Assembly: GCF_050908995.1 (NCBI RefSeq)
Contig: NC_135120.1
Span: 17,373,433-17,437,432 of the forward strand
Reading direction: 5' to 3'
DNA length: 64,000 nt
Origin: Andrena cerasifolii
Taxonomy: Eukaryota > Arthropoda > Insecta > Hymenoptera > Andrenidae
A model generated the notes under the pieces. That model made no database searches and was not told the DNA's origin. It saw only the letters and a program-made list of their open reading frames with translations. The translations under genes and the position numbers were made by a program. Below, in pieces: positions 61,283 through 64,000 of the stretch (positions are counted from its first letter, which is position 1; each line of letters begins with the position of its first letter).

Positions 61283-64000
61283 CTATGCTTTTATAACACT
61301 AATTGTAAGATTCAACGCACCCGCCACCATTTTACTCTTCTCCATCACTTGCTTGGCCAGAATTTGATTCAGCTGGAGAATGTGCTCTCTCTGCCGTTTC
61401 TCCTCGACCACCTTCCGCTTCAAGTTGTCTGATTGTTCTACGTTAATATTGTCGTCTGAAATGGGATGCGAAATTCATGTATTTATATTCGTTCGAAGAG
61501 TAAATAGATCTAGGGAGATCAGACGCTCACCACTTCCATCCCGCGCAGTCACAGTCGTCTCCGACAGCATCTTCCTTATCGCTTCCACTTTCTTCAGCCG
61601 GTGCTGCTGCTCCTCCGCGGTTAGCTCCGGTGTCTGGAATTCGATAACATTTCTCGATAACGTAAGGTTCTAACAACGCTGTACTCTCGTCACGGAATAT
61701 TCACCTGTTCAGGGATGTATCTCTCAGGAATCACGATCTTATTCGGAGTTCCGAGGAGCTGATCGATGGTGCTCTCGTTGTACTTGAGCTCCTTGTGGCT
61801 CAACGTCGACCTCACAACGTCCGGGGCATTGATCCTGGGCCTGAGCGCTCGTTCCATGTCCAGGTCGTCTCTTGCCCTGCCCATTCCCTACAGAACACAC
61901 AACCAATTCCTCTGTCTACTAAATGTTTCCCTCCGATTGGCGCACGAATCACGATCAAGCGACGTCGAGGATCGGTAGACGCAAGTATAGACAGAAGTTG
62001 AAAAAAAAAAGTGAACGAACGCACGTGAACGAGGAACGAACGTAGGCATCTTACGAAAAGTTGAAAAACAGAAAGTACGGAAAACAAAATACCATCTTGG
62101 AGAAGGCGTCTTCTAAGTCGAGGACAGGTTTGCTACTGGACACGGTATAGTGGCGTCTTTTCTCGCGGGGTATTTGCCTTCGCCTAGGCCCATCGACCTT
62201 TCTTTCCGTCATCTCCTTGATGATCTGTTTAGCGGCCTCGCTCTTGAACACCGGCGACAATTGCGGCGAGTTCGAGGCGTTCACGTTCAGCGACGAGCCG
62301 TACGCTCTCTCCTGCCCCTCGAGCTTGGTCGGCGGGAGCAGCTCTGGGCTCACCGTGTCCGAGGGACTCTCGTTTTTTCCAGCCATAGAGGTCTCGTAAT
62401 GCCTGTACTGGTTTAGGTAATATTGCTGCTGGTGACTGGGTCTGATCGGCTGGCCAGGATAATTCTGCTGGCTCGGACTGTAAGACGGACTGGTCGAGTA
62501 GTTCGGCGAGCTCATGGCCACGTGGGAGCTCGAGGCTAGGCTCTCGGTGTATGGGGACAGCGTACTGTCCGAGCTGCCGTCCTGACTTTCGAACTGCGTC
62601 CATCGTCAAACAGAGTAACGTGAGGTGACCGAGTCAGGCACAGGGTATGGTAGAAATAAATAATTGCCAAGCAAAGGGTGTCGAAATCAACGAAAACAAG
62701 AAAACGCGGCAAAAGATATTGAGCTGGATGACGAATGACGGTGCTTGTGTTTGCAGAATATCTACTGTTAAGTCTCGGTGAATATGAACTGCCGTTGTAA
62801 GAGCCGCTGCGACAAACACGTTCGCTTACCCTGACTTTGTTTCGCCGCGCGAGCATGCTCCTCAGGGCGTGCATACTGTCGCTTCTAGGAGGAGGCACCA
62901 CCGGCCCTTGGTGTATCTCCGGCTGCTGCTGCCGCTGTCCACCGAAGCCTCTCGGCAAGGACATGCTTCTTTGGAACTGCACGTCGTCCAAGTCTGTCAG
63001 CTGGACTGTGCTCTGAGCGTGAATCATTGGCGATTCTTCTACCACTCTTCCTAATTGGGCCTTCTAAAAATACGTCGATTGGAAATGGACGGAAATAAGT
63101 AAAAGTGGCAAAGATCGTACCGCGACGCATTCGAAACAAATGAATCAGGAGCTCATCGACGCGTACGATATATTGCAAGATGCGAATTGTGGAATAGCGA
63201 AGGTCTGGGAAATTCAAGGCAATTACCTCGAACTTTTGAGAACCTCCCAAGTCATCGTCGCACAATCTCTTCGCACCGCCAGGCGCTTGGAGCCCGTTCG
63301 TTAATGGAATTCCAATGTTCCCCGTTCTGTCGCCTCGATCACGTTGCCGTCTTTCCGATTCTCGTTTCACGATTCGCACGGTCTTGATTTCTTGTTTCTC
63401 ACGATTGTGCATTAAGCCTGGAAGGTATCGAATCGATCGTGAGCATTTCGAACGAATCGATGCAACATTATTACAAATTATCAACACTGTTGCAGCATTA
63501 CGTATCAGTTCTCTCACCAGCAAACTTGTTGTCCTCGTTCTGCCTGTAATTATCATTATACAACGTTTCTTCACTGAGGGGTGGCGGTGGGGGTGGCGGA
63601 ATGTACTCTGGTGCAGGCATCGAGGTGCCATTTGTCAGGTTTTCATCACGCTTGTTGCTATCTGCAGGTGAATCGAAGGAAATAAATTGTATTGATCATG
63701 AAAACAGCGTAGAACAGAATCTTTCGTTTACCTTGAGCTCTAGAATCCGTGTTGACGTATAGCGGCGAGACGTTCACTTGCATCAGGCTTCCCTTTCCTT
63801 GCATCTGGTCCTTCAGCAGCTGTTGCTTCAGCTGATGCTGTTGAATCTGCTCCCGCAGCTGGGGGGACAGCGACGAAATGTGGTTCTGTGACGATTGGGA
63901 GTACGGTTGCTGGTTCTGCTGTCGATTCGCGGACGACGACTCCTTCGACTGCATCGGCGGTACAAACTGCGGATACGGGATACCGTTCTGCTTGCTGCGA
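61283..64000 (-). CDS. PLEKHA5/6/7-like (kramer-type) protein, C-terminal part
   Basis: The 3' part of a gene that continues beyond the window end. Exons (minus): 63732-64000 (partial), 63518-63661, 63227-63417, 62830-63063, 62093-62581, 61705-61887, 61531-61633, 61283-61455; phases join and the stop is TAG at 61283-61285. The protein is Gln/Ser/Pro-rich and largely disordered: a polyproline stretch (EYIPPPPPPPLSEE), a basic region (VRIVKRESERRQRDRG), then a conserved C-terminal block with NKIVIPERYIPEQTPELTAE and a helical tail (EEQQHRLKKVEAIRKMLSE). The IPERY-plus-helix block is what I recall from the C-terminus of PLEKHA5/6/7, proteins with WW and PH domains at junctions and microtubules. 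Those domains would lie upstream, outside the window. Family assignment is by recall of that motif only. Confidence 0.72.

Noticed and set aside
62885..63631. 248-codon minus-strand frame
   Set aside because: It reads through two introns of the PLEKHA-like gene; only 63227-63417 is exon in that frame.
1..64000. tRNA, rRNA or CRISPR arrays
   Set aside because: I looked for the tRNA T-loop consensus on both strands and for regularly spaced repeats and found no convincing case; a tRNA or Infernal search would settle it.

Overview
The window reads as nuclear DNA of an insect, most likely a hymenopteran. Spliced eukaryotic genes with GT-AG introns are present, there are no operons, and every recognisable protein is of arthropod type. 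The flanks are rich in CpG while the middle is AT-rich. I saw no rRNA, tRNA, CRISPR array, prophage or bacterial-type system.

Layout: (1) 1-18 kb is GC- and CpG-rich DNA with no gene I can support. It is full of transposon relics: two hAT-type miniature elements with perfect 8-bp target duplications, a piggyBac-type (TTAA) miniature element, a LINE fragment split by a small Helitron, and a broken mariner. (2) 18.2-28.7 kb, plus strand, holds a secreted ADAMTS metalloprotease from part of the propeptide to the C-terminal PLAC domain; its first exons are not found. A 0.63-kb fold-back element lies in its first visible intron. (3) 28.7-32.4 kb is AT-rich with one unexplained coding-like frame. 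(4) 32.4-36.3 kb, minus strand, is a complete mitochondrial branched-chain aminotransferase gene. (5) 36.3-41.2 kb is non-genic and rich in small inverted-repeat elements. (6) 41.2-42.7 kb, plus strand, is an intronless group I PAK kinase. (7) 45.8-48.7 kb, minus strand, is a complete gene for an E2-type pyruvate dehydrogenase subunit with two lipoyl domains; its acyltransferase motif has lost the catalytic His, so it resembles the E3-binding protein. (8) 49.6-52.9 kb, minus strand, is a complete group I chitinase (Cht5). (9) 52.9-61.3 kb holds another repeat element and one or two very uncertain small genes. (10) 61.3-64 kb, minus strand, is the 3' part of a PLEKHA5/6/7-like (kramer-type) gene that runs off the window.

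The genes do not form a pathway cluster. BCAT and the pyruvate dehydrogenase subunit are mitochondrial metabolic enzymes in the AT-rich middle. ADAMTS and Cht5 act outside the cell on matrix or cuticle. PAK and the PLEKHA-like protein fit cytoskeletal and junctional signalling. Exon coordinates were read by hand from splice signals and frame continuity, so individual boundaries could be off by a few bases. I found no clearly new biological system. The points most worth checking are the E2/E3BP hybrid architecture, the Helitron-in-LINE insertion, the hAT pair with its CTCGAG-palindrome arrays, and two orphan coding-like frames.
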